A stretch of DNA of 64,000 nt. Origin: Ignavibacterium sp. GTDB taxonomy: Bacteria; Bacteroidota; Ignavibacteria; Ignavibacteriales; Ignavibacteriaceae. Positions 1-9,018 of this stretch are shown here, piece after piece (the first letter of the stretch is position 1; the number at the start of each line of letters is the position of its first letter). The position numbers were made by a program, and so were the translations under genes. The stretch covers positions 2,299,116-2,363,115 of the forward strand of contig JAVSMP010000001.1 of the NCBI GenBank assembly GCA_032027145.1. Direction: 5' to 3'. The notes below the pieces were generated by a model. That model had not been told where the DNA came from and searched no databases. It saw nothing but the letters and a program-made list of their open reading frames with translations.

Positions 1-3
1 ATA

Positions 4-1434
4 ATGTTTAATAACTATCAAGAATTTTGGAATTTGCTGCCGATGATAATCATCGCTGTTGGTATAATTATTTCACTGATTATCGAAATGTATTCAAAGA
101 AAAGTGATGTTATAATACCATGGTTTTCTATAATAATATTTGTAGCGGCAGGCTTACACGCACTTTTTTATGTAAACGATGTTTCAATTGTATTACAAAA
201 CATGCTTGCTACCGGCGGTAATGCAAATATCTTTCATGCAATTTTTACTCTGGGTGCAGCAGTCGTAACGCTGCTTTCCATTGACTATCTGAAAAAATAC
301 GGTATATATTTTAGTGAATATTATTTAATTCTTCAGACCTCTGTATTGGGTATGATGCTGATGGCTGCAGCAAAAGATATTCTTGTAATCTTTCTTGGGC
401 TGGAACTTATGTCAATATCATTTTATATCCTTGCTGGTATGAACAGGAAAAGATCAAATGCTAATGAAGCATCTCTTAAATATTTTTTATTAGGTGCATT
501 TGCTACAGGATTTATAGTGTATGGAATTGCTCTTATTTATGGTTCTGCTCATACAACTTCAATAGATTTTATAACATCAAATTTTAATTTATTATCAGAT
601 AATTTATTATTTGTCGCTGGTGTTTTATTATTCTTGATTGGTTTTTCCTTTAAGATTGCTGCATTTCCTTTTCATATGTGGGTTCCTGATGTTTATGAAG
701 GAGCACCAACCTCGGTTGCAGCGTTATTTTCTACCGGTGGTAAAGCTGCTGCATTTAGTGCAATCATAGCTACATTATTCGCTTTATTTAATAACGGAGG
801 GCAAGGTAATTTCTTTACACCATTTCTTGCTGTTATTTCTGTTTTATCTATGTTCTATGGCAGCATTGTGGCAATTGCACAGGACAATATTAAAAGAATG
901 CTTGCATATTCATCTATTTCACACGCTGGTTATCTGATAATTGGTTTAGCTGCTGGTAATTATGATGCAGCTGCTGGAGTTATTTTTTATCTGGCTGCTT
1001 ACACCTTTATGAATTTAGGAGCGTTTGGGGTTGTAGCTTTGATTGAAGGAAAAGATGAAACTAATCTTTCAATTAATTCTTATTCAGGTTTAGGAAGCAA
1101 AAAACCTTTTTTAGCTGCACTTCTTGCTTTACTTATGTTTAGTCTTGCAGGTATTCCTCCTTTTGCTGGATTCTTCGGAAAGTATTATATATTTATTGCA
1201 GCTGTAAAAGCCAAGTTAACCTGGCTTGCAATTCTTGGAGTAATATCTAGTGCGATTAGTGTATATTTTTATATTAGGATTGTTGTACTGATGTATTTTA
1301 AAACTTCTGAAACTGAACTTGAATATGATGGAAGTAATAACTATATGTTTGCAATTATTCTTTCAGTTTTAATTGTTGTAATAATGGGAGTTTTCCCCGG
1401 GAGTTTTATTGATTTGGTTACGAAGTTTATTTAA
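4..1434 (+). CDS. nuoN: NADH-quinone oxidoreductase subunit N
   Basis: Membrane-arm, antiporter-like subunit of respiratory complex I, which couples NADH or ferredoxin oxidation and quinone reduction to proton pumping. The 476-residue protein is hydrophobic throughout, with about 14 predicted membrane helices, and carries the proton-translocation module with conserved lysines and glutamates in helix breaks (GLELMSISFY near residue 130, FPFHMWVPDVYEGAPT near 223). Length is normal for NuoN. The ATG at position 4 is at the very left edge, so upstream nuo genes (nuoM is normally next) lie outside the window. It ends 45 bp before the chosen start of nnr. Confident by family. Confidence 0.95.
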   Translation: MFNNYQEFWNLLPMIIIAVGIIISLIIEMYSKKSDVIIPWFSIIIFVAAGLHALFYVNDVSIVLQNMLATGGNANIFHAIFTLGAAVVTLLSIDYLKKYGIYFSEYYLILQTSVLGMMLMAAAKDILVIFLGLELMSISFYILAGMNRKRSNANEASLKYFLLGAFATGFIVYGIALIYGSAHTTSIDFITSNFNLLSDNLLFVAGVLLFLIGFSFKIAAFPFHMWVPDVYEGAPTSVAALFSTGGKAAAFSAIIATLFALFNNGGQGNFFTPFLAVISVLSMFYGSIVAIAQDNIKRMLAYSSISHAGYLIIGLAAGNYDAAAGVIFYLAAYTFMNLGAFGVVALIEGKDETNLSINSYSGLGSKKPFLAALLALLMFSLAGIPPFAGFFGKYYIFIAAVKAKLTWLAILGVISSAISVYFYIRIVVLMYFKTSETELEYDGSNNYMFAIILSVLIVVIMGVFPGSFIDLVTKFI

Positions 1435-1479
1435 TTGTGGAAGAAATTTAATTTCTTCTCTCTTTCCTTTGGTTTAAGT

Positions 1480-3036
1480 ATGATTCCACTTTATAATACA
1501 TCCGATATCCGGCGTCTTGACTCTTTTGCTATTAAAAAGTTAAAAGTACCAGGTATTGTACTAATGGAAAATGCATCTGTTGGTATTTATCAAGCTATCA
1601 CTCAAAAATATCCGGAGGTCAAATCAATTGGAATTATTTGTGGGAAAGGTAATAATGGAGGTGATGGGTTTGCAGTTGCAAGACATTTTTCAAATAACGA
1701 TTTTGAAGTTAAGGTTCTAAATATCGGTGATGTAAATAGCTTGAGCGGTGATTGCAGAATAAATTTTGAAATATTAAAAAGATTATCATCTCATAGAAAC
1801 AATCTTAAAATTAAATCATTCAAATCAATTAAGGATACCAATTGGTTAAAAAAATGTGATCTAATTGTTGATGCTATGTTAGGGAGCGGATTTACAGGAG
1901 AACTAAAAGAACCATATTACAGCATTGTAAAATCGGTAAATAAATTCCGGTCGGTTAAATGTGCCGTTGACATTCCAACAGGATTGGATTCTGATACAGG
2001 TTTTGCTGATTGTGTTTTTAATTCTGATTTAACTGTTACGCTTGGTGAATTTAAAAAAGGTCTTTTTATTGAGAGGGGATATCAAAATTGCGGTGATGTG
2101 CAATTAAAAGAAATTGGTGTTGGAAATGATTTTTTTAATAGCATTTATAACGATACATATTTATTAGAACCTGAAGATGTTTTTCAGGCACTGCCAAAGA
2201 GAAACAAATTGGTAAATAAATATACTGCCGGTAAAGTATTATCAATAGCAGGATCATATCAATATCCCGGAGCTGGTGCACTTACATCTCATTCTGCTTT
2301 GGTTGCTGGAGCGGGCGCATCAGTTCTCTATATACCTGAAAGTGCAAAAAAACTGGTACACAAAAGTTTAACCGAAGTAGTGGTTGAATCTTATGGAACT
2401 TCTAAAACATATTGTTTTAATTCAGATGCACTTAAGCAGATTAAAGAAAGAATTAAGTGGGCAGATGTTTTGGTTATTGGTCCTGGATTAGGCAGATCAG
2501 TCGAAACAAATAACGCAGTTAAAGAATTGCTGCTTAATAAACGATTTAAATTAACTGTTCTTGATGCAGATGCTTTAAATGCACTTGATGAGAGTTTTTT
2601 AGATAAGATTGATTTAAGTGATTGTGTATTTACACCGCATATTGGAGAATTTTCTAGTCTAATTAATACAGATATCAGCAAAATCCGTAAAGATATCTTA
2701 AAATACGGAAGAGATTTTGCGTTAAGACATAAGACAGTTTTAATATTAAAAGGTGCTCCAACAATTATTTTTAACAAAACCGGCGAAGCATTGATAAACA
2801 CAACAGGGAACAGTGGTATGGCAAAGTTTGGTACTGGTGATGTTTTAACCGGTATTTTAGGCGGATTACTTGCACAAACAAAAAATATCGAAACAGCAGC
2901 TTTTACTGCAGTTTATCTGCACAGTCTTTCTGCTGATCTTTTGTTAAAGAAAAAGCCATTATCCAATTATCTTCCTACTGATATAATTAAAAATTTTCCT
3001 GATGCAGTAAAATTTATTGAGGGAAGTGTTGTATAG
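1480..3036 (+). CDS. nnr: Bifunctional NAD(P)H-hydrate epimerase / ADP-dependent dehydratase
   Basis: Repairs damaged NAD(P)HX. The N-terminal YjeF_N domain (about residues 1-215) epimerises R- to S-NAD(P)HX and the C-terminal ribokinase-like domain (about 225-515) dehydrates it with ADP. GKGNNGGDGF at about residue 55 is the epimerase signature. GTGDVLTG at about residue 451 is the carbohydrate-kinase-like nucleotide motif containing the catalytic Asp. I start at ATG 1480, where the conserved reading MIPLYNTSDIRR begins. An in-frame TTG at 1435 would add 15 residues with no family counterpart. It directly follows nuoN and overlaps the VanZ-like gene by 20 bp, suggesting co-transcription. Confidence 0.92.
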   Translation: MIPLYNTSDIRRLDSFAIKKLKVPGIVLMENASVGIYQAITQKYPEVKSIGIICGKGNNGGDGFAVARHFSNNDFEVKVLNIGDVNSLSGDCRINFEILKRLSSHRNNLKIKSFKSIKDTNWLKKCDLIVDAMLGSGFTGELKEPYYSIVKSVNKFRSVKCAVDIPTGLDSDTGFADCVFNSDLTVTLGEFKKGLFIERGYQNCGDVQLKEIGVGNDFFNSIYNDTYLLEPEDVFQALPKRNKLVNKYTAGKVLSIAGSYQYPGAGALTSHSALVAGAGASVLYIPESAKKLVHKSLTEVVVESYGTSKTYCFNSDALKQIKERIKWADVLVIGPGLGRSVETNNAVKELLLNKRFKLTVLDADALNALDESFLDKIDLSDCVFTPHIGEFSSLINTDISKIRKDILKYGRDFALRHKTVLILKGAPTIIFNKTGEALINTTGNSGMAKFGTGDVLTGILGGLLAQTKNIETAAFTAVYLHSLSADLLLKKKPLSNYLPTDIIKNFPDAVKFIEGSVV

Positions 3037-3463
3037 TTTTTTAGAAAAAAATAAAAAATATCTCATTCATCTGCCGTTGATAGTTTACTGGTTAATACTT
3101 TTCACCCTAACTTCAATGCCGGCTAGTGTAGCTATTATTACAGAATTCGGAGATAAAATTAGTCATTTTGGTGCGTATGGACTGCTAAGTGTGTTTTTAT
3201 ATTTAACAATGTACTTTCAGGATAAATTCATATTGCTTAAAAAATTTCCCGGGATATTTACAATAGTAATCGCATCACTTTACGGGATGCTGGATGAAAT
3301 CCATCAGATTTATGTGCCGGGTAGATTTGCAGAAGTGCTGGATTGGCTGGCTGATTTTACCGGTTCGGTTTTAGCTGTATTAATTACCAGATACTTATTA
3401 GAATACATTAAAAGAACAGAATTTGAAAAAAGCAAATCAAATACTGGAACTTTTAAAAAATAA
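3017..3463 (+). CDS. VanZ-like family membrane protein
   Basis: Small integral membrane protein (about 148 residues, four predicted helices) of the VanZ-like family, whose biochemical role is mostly unknown (the namesake gives low-level teicoplanin resistance). The family pattern is clear: GDKISHFGAYG after helix 1, then DEIHQIYVPGR and DWLADFTG in the second half. The start is uncertain: TTG 3017 overlaps nnr by 20 bp and GTG 3026 is also in frame. The C-terminus is charged (KSKSN). No drug-resistance genes flank it, so a role in envelope or peptidoglycan physiology is only a guess. Confidence 0.8.
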   Translation: MREVLYSFLEKNKKYLIHLPLIVYWLILFTLTSMPASVAIITEFGDKISHFGAYGLLSVFLYLTMYFQDKFILLKKFPGIFTIVIASLYGMLDEIHQIYVPGRFAEVLDWLADFTGSVLAVLITRYLLEYIKRTEFEKSKSNTGTFKK

Positions 3464-3488
3464 TTTTGTAAAAGACTTGAAAAATTAT

Positions 3489-3517
3489 TTGACAATAGAA
3501 AAACTCATTATTAAGTT
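3489..3517 (+). promoter_or_regulatory. Possible sigma70-like promoter for the first TonB gene
   Basis: TTGACA at 3489-3494 and TAAGTT at 3512-3517 are separated by 17 bp, about 35 bp upstream of the ATG at 3553. A ribosome-binding site (TAGGAG, ending about 3543) follows. The -35 box is perfect for a housekeeping sigma factor but the -10 box is weak, and promoters in this phylum group can deviate, so this is tentative. Confidence 0.35.
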
Positions 3518-3552
3518 AGCACCACTTAATTGCTAGTTAGGAGAAAAAAACA

Positions 3553-4212
3553 ATGGCAATCAACAAAACTAAAAAAGCAGACTTGATGTCTAAGTACAAG
3601 AGAGTATTTGAAATCAGTTTAATTGTTTCTTTAGCACTTCTGATTGTTGCCTTTAAATTCTTTCCGGATTTCAAGGGACAGGAAGTAAAAATTGAAGGAC
3701 CGCAGGAATTATTTCAGGTAGAGGATATCCAACAGACTAAACAGGAAAACAGACCACCGCCTCCGCCAAAGCCTCCAATTCCGATTGAAGCACCGTCTTC
3801 GGATGTACTTGAAGATATAGAAATTGGTGATACTGAAATTGATATTACTGAACAAATTGAAGCACCACCACCTCCACCGAAAGAAGATAAGAAAATTGTT
3901 GAAGAAGAGCCGGTTTATTTTGTTGCTGTTGAGGAAATGCCCGAACCTATCGGAGGTATTGGAGAGATTCAAAAGAAAATTGTATATCCTGAAATTGCTA
4001 AAAGAGCTGGAGTTGAAGGAAAAGTTTATGTTCTCGCTTTTGTTAATGAACAGGGAACAGTAACTGATGCAAAAATAATTAAAGGTATTGGAGCTGGCTG
4101 TGATGAAGCTGCTTTGGATGCTGTAAAGAAAACAAAATTTAAACCAGGGAAACAAAGAGGTAAACCAGTTAAAGTGCAGGTATCAATCCCTGTAGTTTTC
4201 AAACTGCAGTAA
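3553..4212 (+). CDS. tonB: TonB-family energy transducer (paralogue 1)
   Basis: Inner-membrane-anchored TonB-like protein (219 residues) that would transmit proton-motive force from ExbB/ExbD to outer-membrane TonB-dependent receptors such as the one encoded at 37785-40628. It has a short cytoplasmic N-terminus, one membrane helix (about residues 17-37), a proline-rich periplasmic linker (RPPPPPKPPIPIEAP near 67 and a second polyproline run near 108), and a C-terminal TonB domain (about 130-219) with the YPEIAKRAGVEGKVYV pattern. No exbB/exbD are adjacent. It is followed by a strong terminator and then by a paralogue, so the two genes look like separate transcription units. Confidence 0.9.
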   Translation: MAINKTKKADLMSKYKRVFEISLIVSLALLIVAFKFFPDFKGQEVKIEGPQELFQVEDIQQTKQENRPPPPPKPPIPIEAPSSDVLEDIEIGDTEIDITEQIEAPPPPPKEDKKIVEEEPVYFVAVEEMPEPIGGIGEIQKKIVYPEIAKRAGVEGKVYVLAFVNEQGTVTDAKIIKGIGAGCDEAALDAVKKTKFKPGKQRGKPVKVQVSIPVVFKLQ

Positions 4213-4218
4213 ATTTTC

Positions 4219-4247
4219 AGGCGTCGTAATGACGCCTTTTTTTTTTT
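4219..4247 (+). terminator. Rho-independent terminator after TonB paralogue 1
   Basis: Inverted repeat AGGCGTC / GACGCCT with loop GTAAT, followed by an uninterrupted run of T to 4247. It starts 7 bp after the stop codon. The stem is shared with the terminator of the second TonB gene at 5161-5183. Confidence 0.9.
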
Positions 4248-4493
4248 AAGTTGAAAACTCCTGATATAGATTAAAGTAGAAGATGGCAATTAAAAGTTTC
4301 TTTTTTATCTCATCAATCATACTGAAAATTTCTCCGCTCTAAACATTTCTTAGAAATAAAATAATTACTAACCATAAATTAAAATGCTAGACTAACGTCC
4401 TTTAACCGGAACAAAAGTCTTTGTAAGGAGTGAAATGAGCGTAATAATAAATTATTAAATCAATAATTCTTTAGTGAGTAAGGAGAGGAGCAA

Positions 4494-5153
4494 ATGTCAT
4501 TTAATAAATCAAAAAAAGCAGATCTAATGGCAAATTACAAAAGAGTTTTTGAGATCGGTTTAATCTTTTCTTTAGGTCTTCTTATTGTTGCATTTAAATT
4601 TTTCCCTGATATAAGAACTGAAGAGTTAGAGGAAGAAAAGCCACCGACAATTATAAGTATTGAAGATATTTTGCCCACTCAGCAAAATAAAATACCTCCG
4701 CCGCCTCCAAAACCTCCAATTCCAATTGAAGCACCATCTACGGAGGTTTTAGAAGATTTTGAAATTGGAGAGACAGAAATTGATATTACTGAACAGATAT
4801 CGGCTCCACCTCCTCCACCAGCAGTGGATAGAAAAATTGTAGAAGTAGAGGATGAATTTTTTGTTGTTGTTGAAGAGATGCCCCAACCTATCGGTGGTAT
4901 TGGAGAGATTCAAAAGAAAATTGTATATCCTGAAATTGCTAAAAGAACTGGAGTTGAAGGAAAAGTTTATGTTCTCGCTTATGTTAATGAACAGGGAACA
5001 GTAACTGATGCTAAGATAATGAAGGGTATTGGAGCTGGCTGCGATGAAGCTGCTTTGGATGCAGTAAAGAAAACAAAATTTACACCAGGAAAACAAAGAG
5101 GCAAACCTGTTAAAGTGAAGGTGTGGGTTCCTGTAGCTTTCAAACTGCAGTAA
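4494..5153 (+). CDS. tonB: TonB-family energy transducer (paralogue 2)
   Basis: Second TonB-like protein, also exactly 219 residues and with the same architecture: N-terminal membrane helix (about 17-37), proline-rich linker (PPPPPKPPIPIEAP) and C-terminal TonB domain. It is a tandem duplicate of the gene at 3553-4212. The first half has diverged, whereas the TonB domain is almost identical in both DNA and protein from the IGGIGEIQKK segment onward. A good Shine-Dalgarno (AAGGAGAGGAG) precedes the ATG. The two copies may serve different receptors or ExbBD partners, but that is inference. Confidence 0.9.
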   Translation: MSFNKSKKADLMANYKRVFEIGLIFSLGLLIVAFKFFPDIRTEELEEEKPPTIISIEDILPTQQNKIPPPPPKPPIPIEAPSTEVLEDFEIGETEIDITEQISAPPPPPAVDRKIVEVEDEFFVVVEEMPQPIGGIGEIQKKIVYPEIAKRTGVEGKVYVLAYVNEQGTVTDAKIMKGIGAGCDEAALDAVKKTKFTPGKQRGKPVKVKVWVPVAFKLQ

Positions 5154-5160
5154 ATTTTTG

Positions 5161-5183
5161 GGCGTCGAAAGGACGCCTTTTTT
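5161..5183 (+). terminator. Rho-independent terminator after TonB paralogue 2
   Basis: GGCGTC / GACGCC stem with loop GAAAG and a T-run, 8 bp downstream of the stop codon. The stem is the same as at 4219-4247, showing the duplication included the terminator. Confidence 0.88.
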
Positions 5184-5272
5184 GCATCGGTTAGCTGCTA
5201 AAATTAAGTTTCATCAAACAATCAGAATTTGTATTTTAGCTTAGTTTTAATTTAAAAATCTTCATTGAAATT

Positions 5273-6301
5273 ATGAATAAGAGTAAAAGCAGTAATAAGC
5301 AAAGCAGCATTTGGGCTTTTATCTTTATTCTGATAATTGATCTGGCATTTCTTTATTATCTAAAGTACCGAAATCAAAACATTAGCCTCAGTGAGTTTAA
5401 TATTTTAAACTTTGGAAATTTGTTAAATCTGTTCACTTTTTTAATAATAGCAATCGGTTTACTAATCATCAAACTGAAGATAAAAAGCTTAAGCAACATT
5501 AATTATTTCTGGTTTTCGATTATGCTGCTTCAAGTTTTTCTAATTATATCGTTTCTACTTTATGGTTATAAACTTCCATTTGGCAAGTATTATGCGCTGG
5601 GACAGTCTGGCAACAGACTTTTTGTGGGATTTATTTATATGCTTTATCAGTTTTTACTTTTTGTATTTATGTTTTCAGTATGGTTATCGATCAATAAAAC
5701 CAAGAACCTGATTTTTATCCGTGCAGTAATTAACTCTGCAATTCTATTTTTTGCAATAATAATTCTATCGTTTGTTTTTATTGTAGTGAAAGAAAATCAG
5801 TTTGATGAAAAACTAACAAAGCGTAAAAATGATAATATTGCAGTTGTTTTAGGTGCTGCTGTGTGGTCGGATAATAAACCTAGTCCTTCATTGGCAGCAA
5901 GAGTTGATCGGGCACTAAGTTTATTAGATACAGGTGAAGTAAATTCAATTTATCTTACAGGTAGTAATGCACCCGGAGAACTAGCTGAATCAGAAGTTGC
6001 TTATCAATATATAGAAAGCAAAAGAAAGCCAACTGAAAATATTTTTATTGAAAAGAACACAACTTCGACCAATGAACAAATAAGTTTTATAAAGAATTAT
6101 CTTTTGAAAAAAAATAAAAATAAAAACATTATCATTATTTCTGATAGCTATCATTTAGTCAGAATAATTGAGATTAGTAAATTCCATAACATTAAAGTGC
6201 AGGCTGTTCCTTCAAAACTTAATTTGACTTTTGAAAACGCATTATATTTCAAATTCAGAGAAGCTTTGGCTCTTGTTGTGTTTTGGTTTTTTGCATATTA
6301 A
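5273..6301 (+). CDS. YdcF/ElyC/SanA-family (DUF218) membrane protein
   Basis: 342-residue protein with about five or six hydrophobic segments in the first 180 residues, followed by a DUF218 domain (about 185-340). Domain hallmarks are VVLGAAVW near residue 191, LTGSN near 229, a glutamate-rich helix (ESEVAYQYI), and ENTTSTNEQ near 264. Family members SanA, ElyC and YdcF affect envelope integrity; YdcF can bind AdoMet, but no activity is established for this type. It lies 36 bp upstream of nusB-proximal sequence on the same strand and may share its transcript. Confidence 0.8.
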   Translation: MNKSKSSNKQSSIWAFIFILIIDLAFLYYLKYRNQNISLSEFNILNFGNLLNLFTFLIIAIGLLIIKLKIKSLSNINYFWFSIMLLQVFLIISFLLYGYKLPFGKYYALGQSGNRLFVGFIYMLYQFLLFVFMFSVWLSINKTKNLIFIRAVINSAILFFAIIILSFVFIVVKENQFDEKLTKRKNDNIAVVLGAAVWSDNKPSPSLAARVDRALSLLDTGEVNSIYLTGSNAPGELAESEVAYQYIESKRKPTENIFIEKNTTSTNEQISFIKNYLLKKNKNKNIIIISDSYHLVRIIEISKFHNIKVQAVPSKLNLTFENALYFKFREALALVVFWFFAY

Positions 6302-6318
6302 AAAGTATTGGAGAGTTA

Positions 6319-6813
6319 ATGTCACAAAAATATAAAAGAAGAACAGTTAGAGAAAAAGTTTTACAGATATTGTATGCTTATGAAGTAAATAATGAGAATT
6401 TACAAGCACTTTCTGATAGTTTATTGGCAGAAGTTCAGGATGAAAAACTGATTCGTTTTGGTAAAGAATTAATCAACAAAGTTCTTATCAATAAAAATGA
6501 ATTTGATCAACGGATTAAACAGCGGGTTAGTAACTGGGAAATGAATCGAATAGCATTGATTGACCGGATTCTGCTTCGGATGGCGCTTTGTGAAATAATG
6601 TATTTCCCGGATATCCCACCTAAAGTCTCTATTAATGAAGCCATTGAAATTGCCAAAACTTTTAGTACTGCAGGTAGTGGAAAGTTTATAAATGGAATCC
6701 TTGATGCTATTCTTATTGATGAAAGATCAACAGGACGGTTGACAAAAACAGGCAGGGGACTTGTTGATGAGACAATTTTAAAATCCCATAAAAAAAATCC
6801 AGATGACAAATAA
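6319..6813 (+). CDS. nusB: Transcription antitermination factor NusB
   Basis: All-helical RNA-binding factor that joins NusE (S10) on boxA of rRNA leaders to prevent premature termination. The chosen ATG 6319 has a GGAGAG Shine-Dalgarno and gives MSQKYKRRTVREKVLQ. An upstream in-frame TTG at 6283 would lie inside the preceding gene and is less likely. Conserved features include the N-terminal arginine-rich RRxxRE motif, WEMNRIALIDRILLRMA in the middle, and INEAIEIAKTFS with FINGILD near the C-terminus. The resulting length, 164 residues, is typical. The stop overlaps the next ATG by 11 bp, implying translational coupling. Confidence 0.93.
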   Translation: MSQKYKRRTVREKVLQILYAYEVNNENLQALSDSLLAEVQDEKLIRFGKELINKVLINKNEFDQRIKQRVSNWEMNRIALIDRILLRMALCEIMYFPDIPPKVSINEAIEIAKTFSTAGSGKFINGILDAILIDERSTGRLTKTGRGLVDETILKSHKKNPDDK

Positions 6814-8017
6814 GAAAAAAGTCTTTATCTGGACGCTGTTCGATTTTGCAAACACATCATTTTCGATTGTTGTTGTAACATTTGTATATGCAGTTTACTT
6901 TAAAAAAGTAATTGCAGAAGGTAAATCAATCGGCGATCTTTACTGGTCTATTGGTACAAGTCTCGCTATGATAATAACTGCTATTATTTCTCCAGTATTA
7001 GGTGCAATAGCTGATTACTCAGCAGGAAAAAAAAGATTTTTATTATTCTTTACGCTGTTATGTATTGCTGCTACATCTTCATTGTTCTTTGTGGGCAGAG
7101 GAGAAGTTTTTTGGGGAGTTATATTATTTGTGCTGGCAAATATCGGATTTGAAGCAGGATTAGTTTTTTATGATTCTTTTCTGCCGGAGATTACAGAACC
7201 AAAAAATTTCGGAAGAGTAAGCGGTTATGGATTTGCAATGGGCTATTTAGGTTCTCTCGCCACTCTCGCAATTATCTATCCGTTTATTCAAGCTGAAATG
7301 ATAAAAGAATCATTCCCGGTTGCTGCATTATTCTTTTTAATATTTGCAATTCCTTTGTTTGTTTATCTGAAAGATAACCGAAAAATAAAATCTGAAAAAG
7401 TTTCTTATCTGAATATCGGAGTCTCGCGGGTCTGGAATACAATTTCGCATTTAAAGCATTATAAAAATCTTGCAGTATTTTTGTTAGCATATTTCTTCTA
7501 CATAGAAGGTGTTAATACTATAATCTTTTTTTCGGGCAATTATGCCAGTACAACTTTAGGATTTACAGAGACTGAGCTTTTAATCTTCTTTTTAACTGTT
7601 CAAACCACAGCTATTGCAGGCTCAGTGATACTTGGTATTATTGCTGATTCAATCGGGCAAAAGAAAACAATAATTATCACATTGATAATGTGGTTGGTTA
7701 CAGTATTGTTTGCATATTTAGCTCAGGATAAAAATAGTTTTTATATCGTTGGATTAATTGCCGGTGCAGCAATGGGCTCAAGTCAATCCACTAGCCGAAG
7801 TTTAATGAGTAAACTTACCCCGCAGGAAAAAAAGACGGAGTTCTTCGGGTTTTACTCCTTTTTCGGAAAAAGCTCTGCTATTATTGGTCCTTTAGTTTTC
7901 GGATTTGTAAGTTTTATTTCAGGCGACCAGAGACTTGCTATATTTTCAATTGGAATATTTTTTCTGATCGGACTAATTATATTGTTGTGGGTTGATGATC
8001 CAAAAGCGGATCAATGA
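6803..8017 (+). CDS. MFS transporter, UMF1 / Atg22-like family
   Basis: Twelve-helix major facilitator of 404 residues. The N-terminal WTLFDFANTSFSIVVVTF segment and the DYSAGKKRFL loop are typical of the UMF1 (Atg22-like) family. Fungal members export amino acids from the vacuole; bacterial substrates are largely unknown. It begins inside nusB by an 11-bp overlap, and its 3' end overlaps the convergent cation transporter by 7 bp. No obvious terminator separates the two convergent genes. Confidence 0.85.
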   Translation: MTNKKKVFIWTLFDFANTSFSIVVVTFVYAVYFKKVIAEGKSIGDLYWSIGTSLAMIITAIISPVLGAIADYSAGKKRFLLFFTLLCIAATSSLFFVGRGEVFWGVILFVLANIGFEAGLVFYDSFLPEITEPKNFGRVSGYGFAMGYLGSLATLAIIYPFIQAEMIKESFPVAALFFLIFAIPLFVYLKDNRKIKSEKVSYLNIGVSRVWNTISHLKHYKNLAVFLLAYFFYIEGVNTIIFFSGNYASTTLGFTETELLIFFLTVQTTAIAGSVILGIIADSIGQKKTIIITLIMWLVTVLFAYLAQDKNSFYIVGLIAGAAMGSSQSTSRSLMSKLTPQEKKTEFFGFYSFFGKSSAIIGPLVFGFVSFISGDQRLAIFSIGIFFLIGLIILLWVDDPKADQ

Positions 8018-9018
8018 TCTTTATAATTTTTATAAATCGGAGAACCAATTAATTTTTTTTGATCCCAAACAAAAGATTTGCTCTTTACTTCTTTTCTGTA
8101 TTCACAATTATTGTAATTACAGAATTTACATAAATCATCAATACAATAATCAAAATGTATTTTCAATTCTGCTTGCGGAAATGCCTTTTGTAATTCGTTT
8201 CTAATAAAAGATTCTTCATCGTGTGTTTGTCTGATATTAAAAAAATATGGGAGTATCAGATGAAAATCTATAAAGATCTTATCTCCGGACTGCCAGAAAC
8301 GCAGTTCATGGATATCGATCCAATAATCTCTTTTTATTGAAATAATTTTATCTGTTAATTTATCCAGCATCTTCTGATCAACTTCATTCATCAATCCAGC
8401 AATTGACTCTCTGATCAGCTTATAACCTGTAACTAAAATATTAAGTGCAACAAGGATAGCAATTATAGGATCCAGTAATTCAACACCTGTTAGAATTACA
8501 AGAAGTACTGCTATGATAACTCCAAAACTAGTTATGGAATCAGTCAAAACGTGTTTTCCATCAGCAACTAATGTAAGAGAATTAGTTTTCTTGCCCGTTC
8601 GAATTAAATAATTACCAAGAATCAGATTGATGATTGAAGCAAATGATATTACAACGGCGCCGATGCCAAGTTGTTTTAGTTCCGGTCCGGCAATAATTGA
8701 GTTAACACTTTCAATGATGATAACTATTGCAGCAATTATAATTAATAATCCTTCGATACCGGCTGAAAAGTATTCAATATTTCCATGTCCGTAAGGGTGA
8801 GATGTATCTGCCGGAAGAGAGCTGAGAAAAATACTGAACAGTGCCATACTTGTAGCTAAAATATGAACAATAGACTCTGCGGCATCAGAAAAGATTGCGG
8901 CTGAACCAGTGATAAGGTAGGCAGATAGTTTAAAAACAAACATACTCAAGCCAACAATAAGAGAAATTACTGCTGCTTTCTTTCTAAGCCTAATCATCCT
9001 TGTGTTTTGATCGTCCAT
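8011..9018 (-). CDS. Cation diffusion facilitator (CDF) metal efflux transporter with Cys-rich tail
   Basis: Inner-membrane divalent-cation/proton antiporter with six predicted helices in the first ~210 residues, then a cytoplasmic CDF dimerisation domain. The FSDAAESIV motif in helix 2 and HVLTD (HxxxD) in helix 5 supply the transport-site residues, and HPYGHGN follows helix 2. Length (335) is slightly above the family norm because of a C-terminal extension carrying C292, C297, C300 and C305 (spacing 4-2-4), which is not part of the standard fold and may bind metal. The substrate (Zn, Fe, Mn, Co or Cd) cannot be told from sequence alone. It abuts the aminotransferase gene upstream, with adjacent stop and start. 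Confidence 0.9.
   Translation of the reverse strand: MDDQNTRMIRLRKKAAVISLIVGLSMFVFKLSAYLITGSAAIFSDAAESIVHILATSMALFSIFLSSLPADTSHPYGHGNIEYFSAGIEGLLIIIAAIVIIIESVNSIIAGPELKQLGIGAVVISFASIINLILGNYLIRTGKKTNSLTLVADGKHVLTDSITSFGVIIAVLLVILTGVELLDPIIAILVALNILVTGYKLIRESIAGLMNEVDQKMLDKLTDKIISIKRDYWIDIHELRFWQSGDKIFIDFHLILPYFFNIRQTHDEESFIRNELQKAFPQAELKIHFDYCIDDLCKFCNYNNCEYRKEVKSKSFVWDQKKLIGSPIYKNYKDH

Noticed and set aside
2391-2801. Minus-strand open frame inside nnr
   Set aside because: A shadow of the conserved nnr reading frame, which has clear catalytic motifs.
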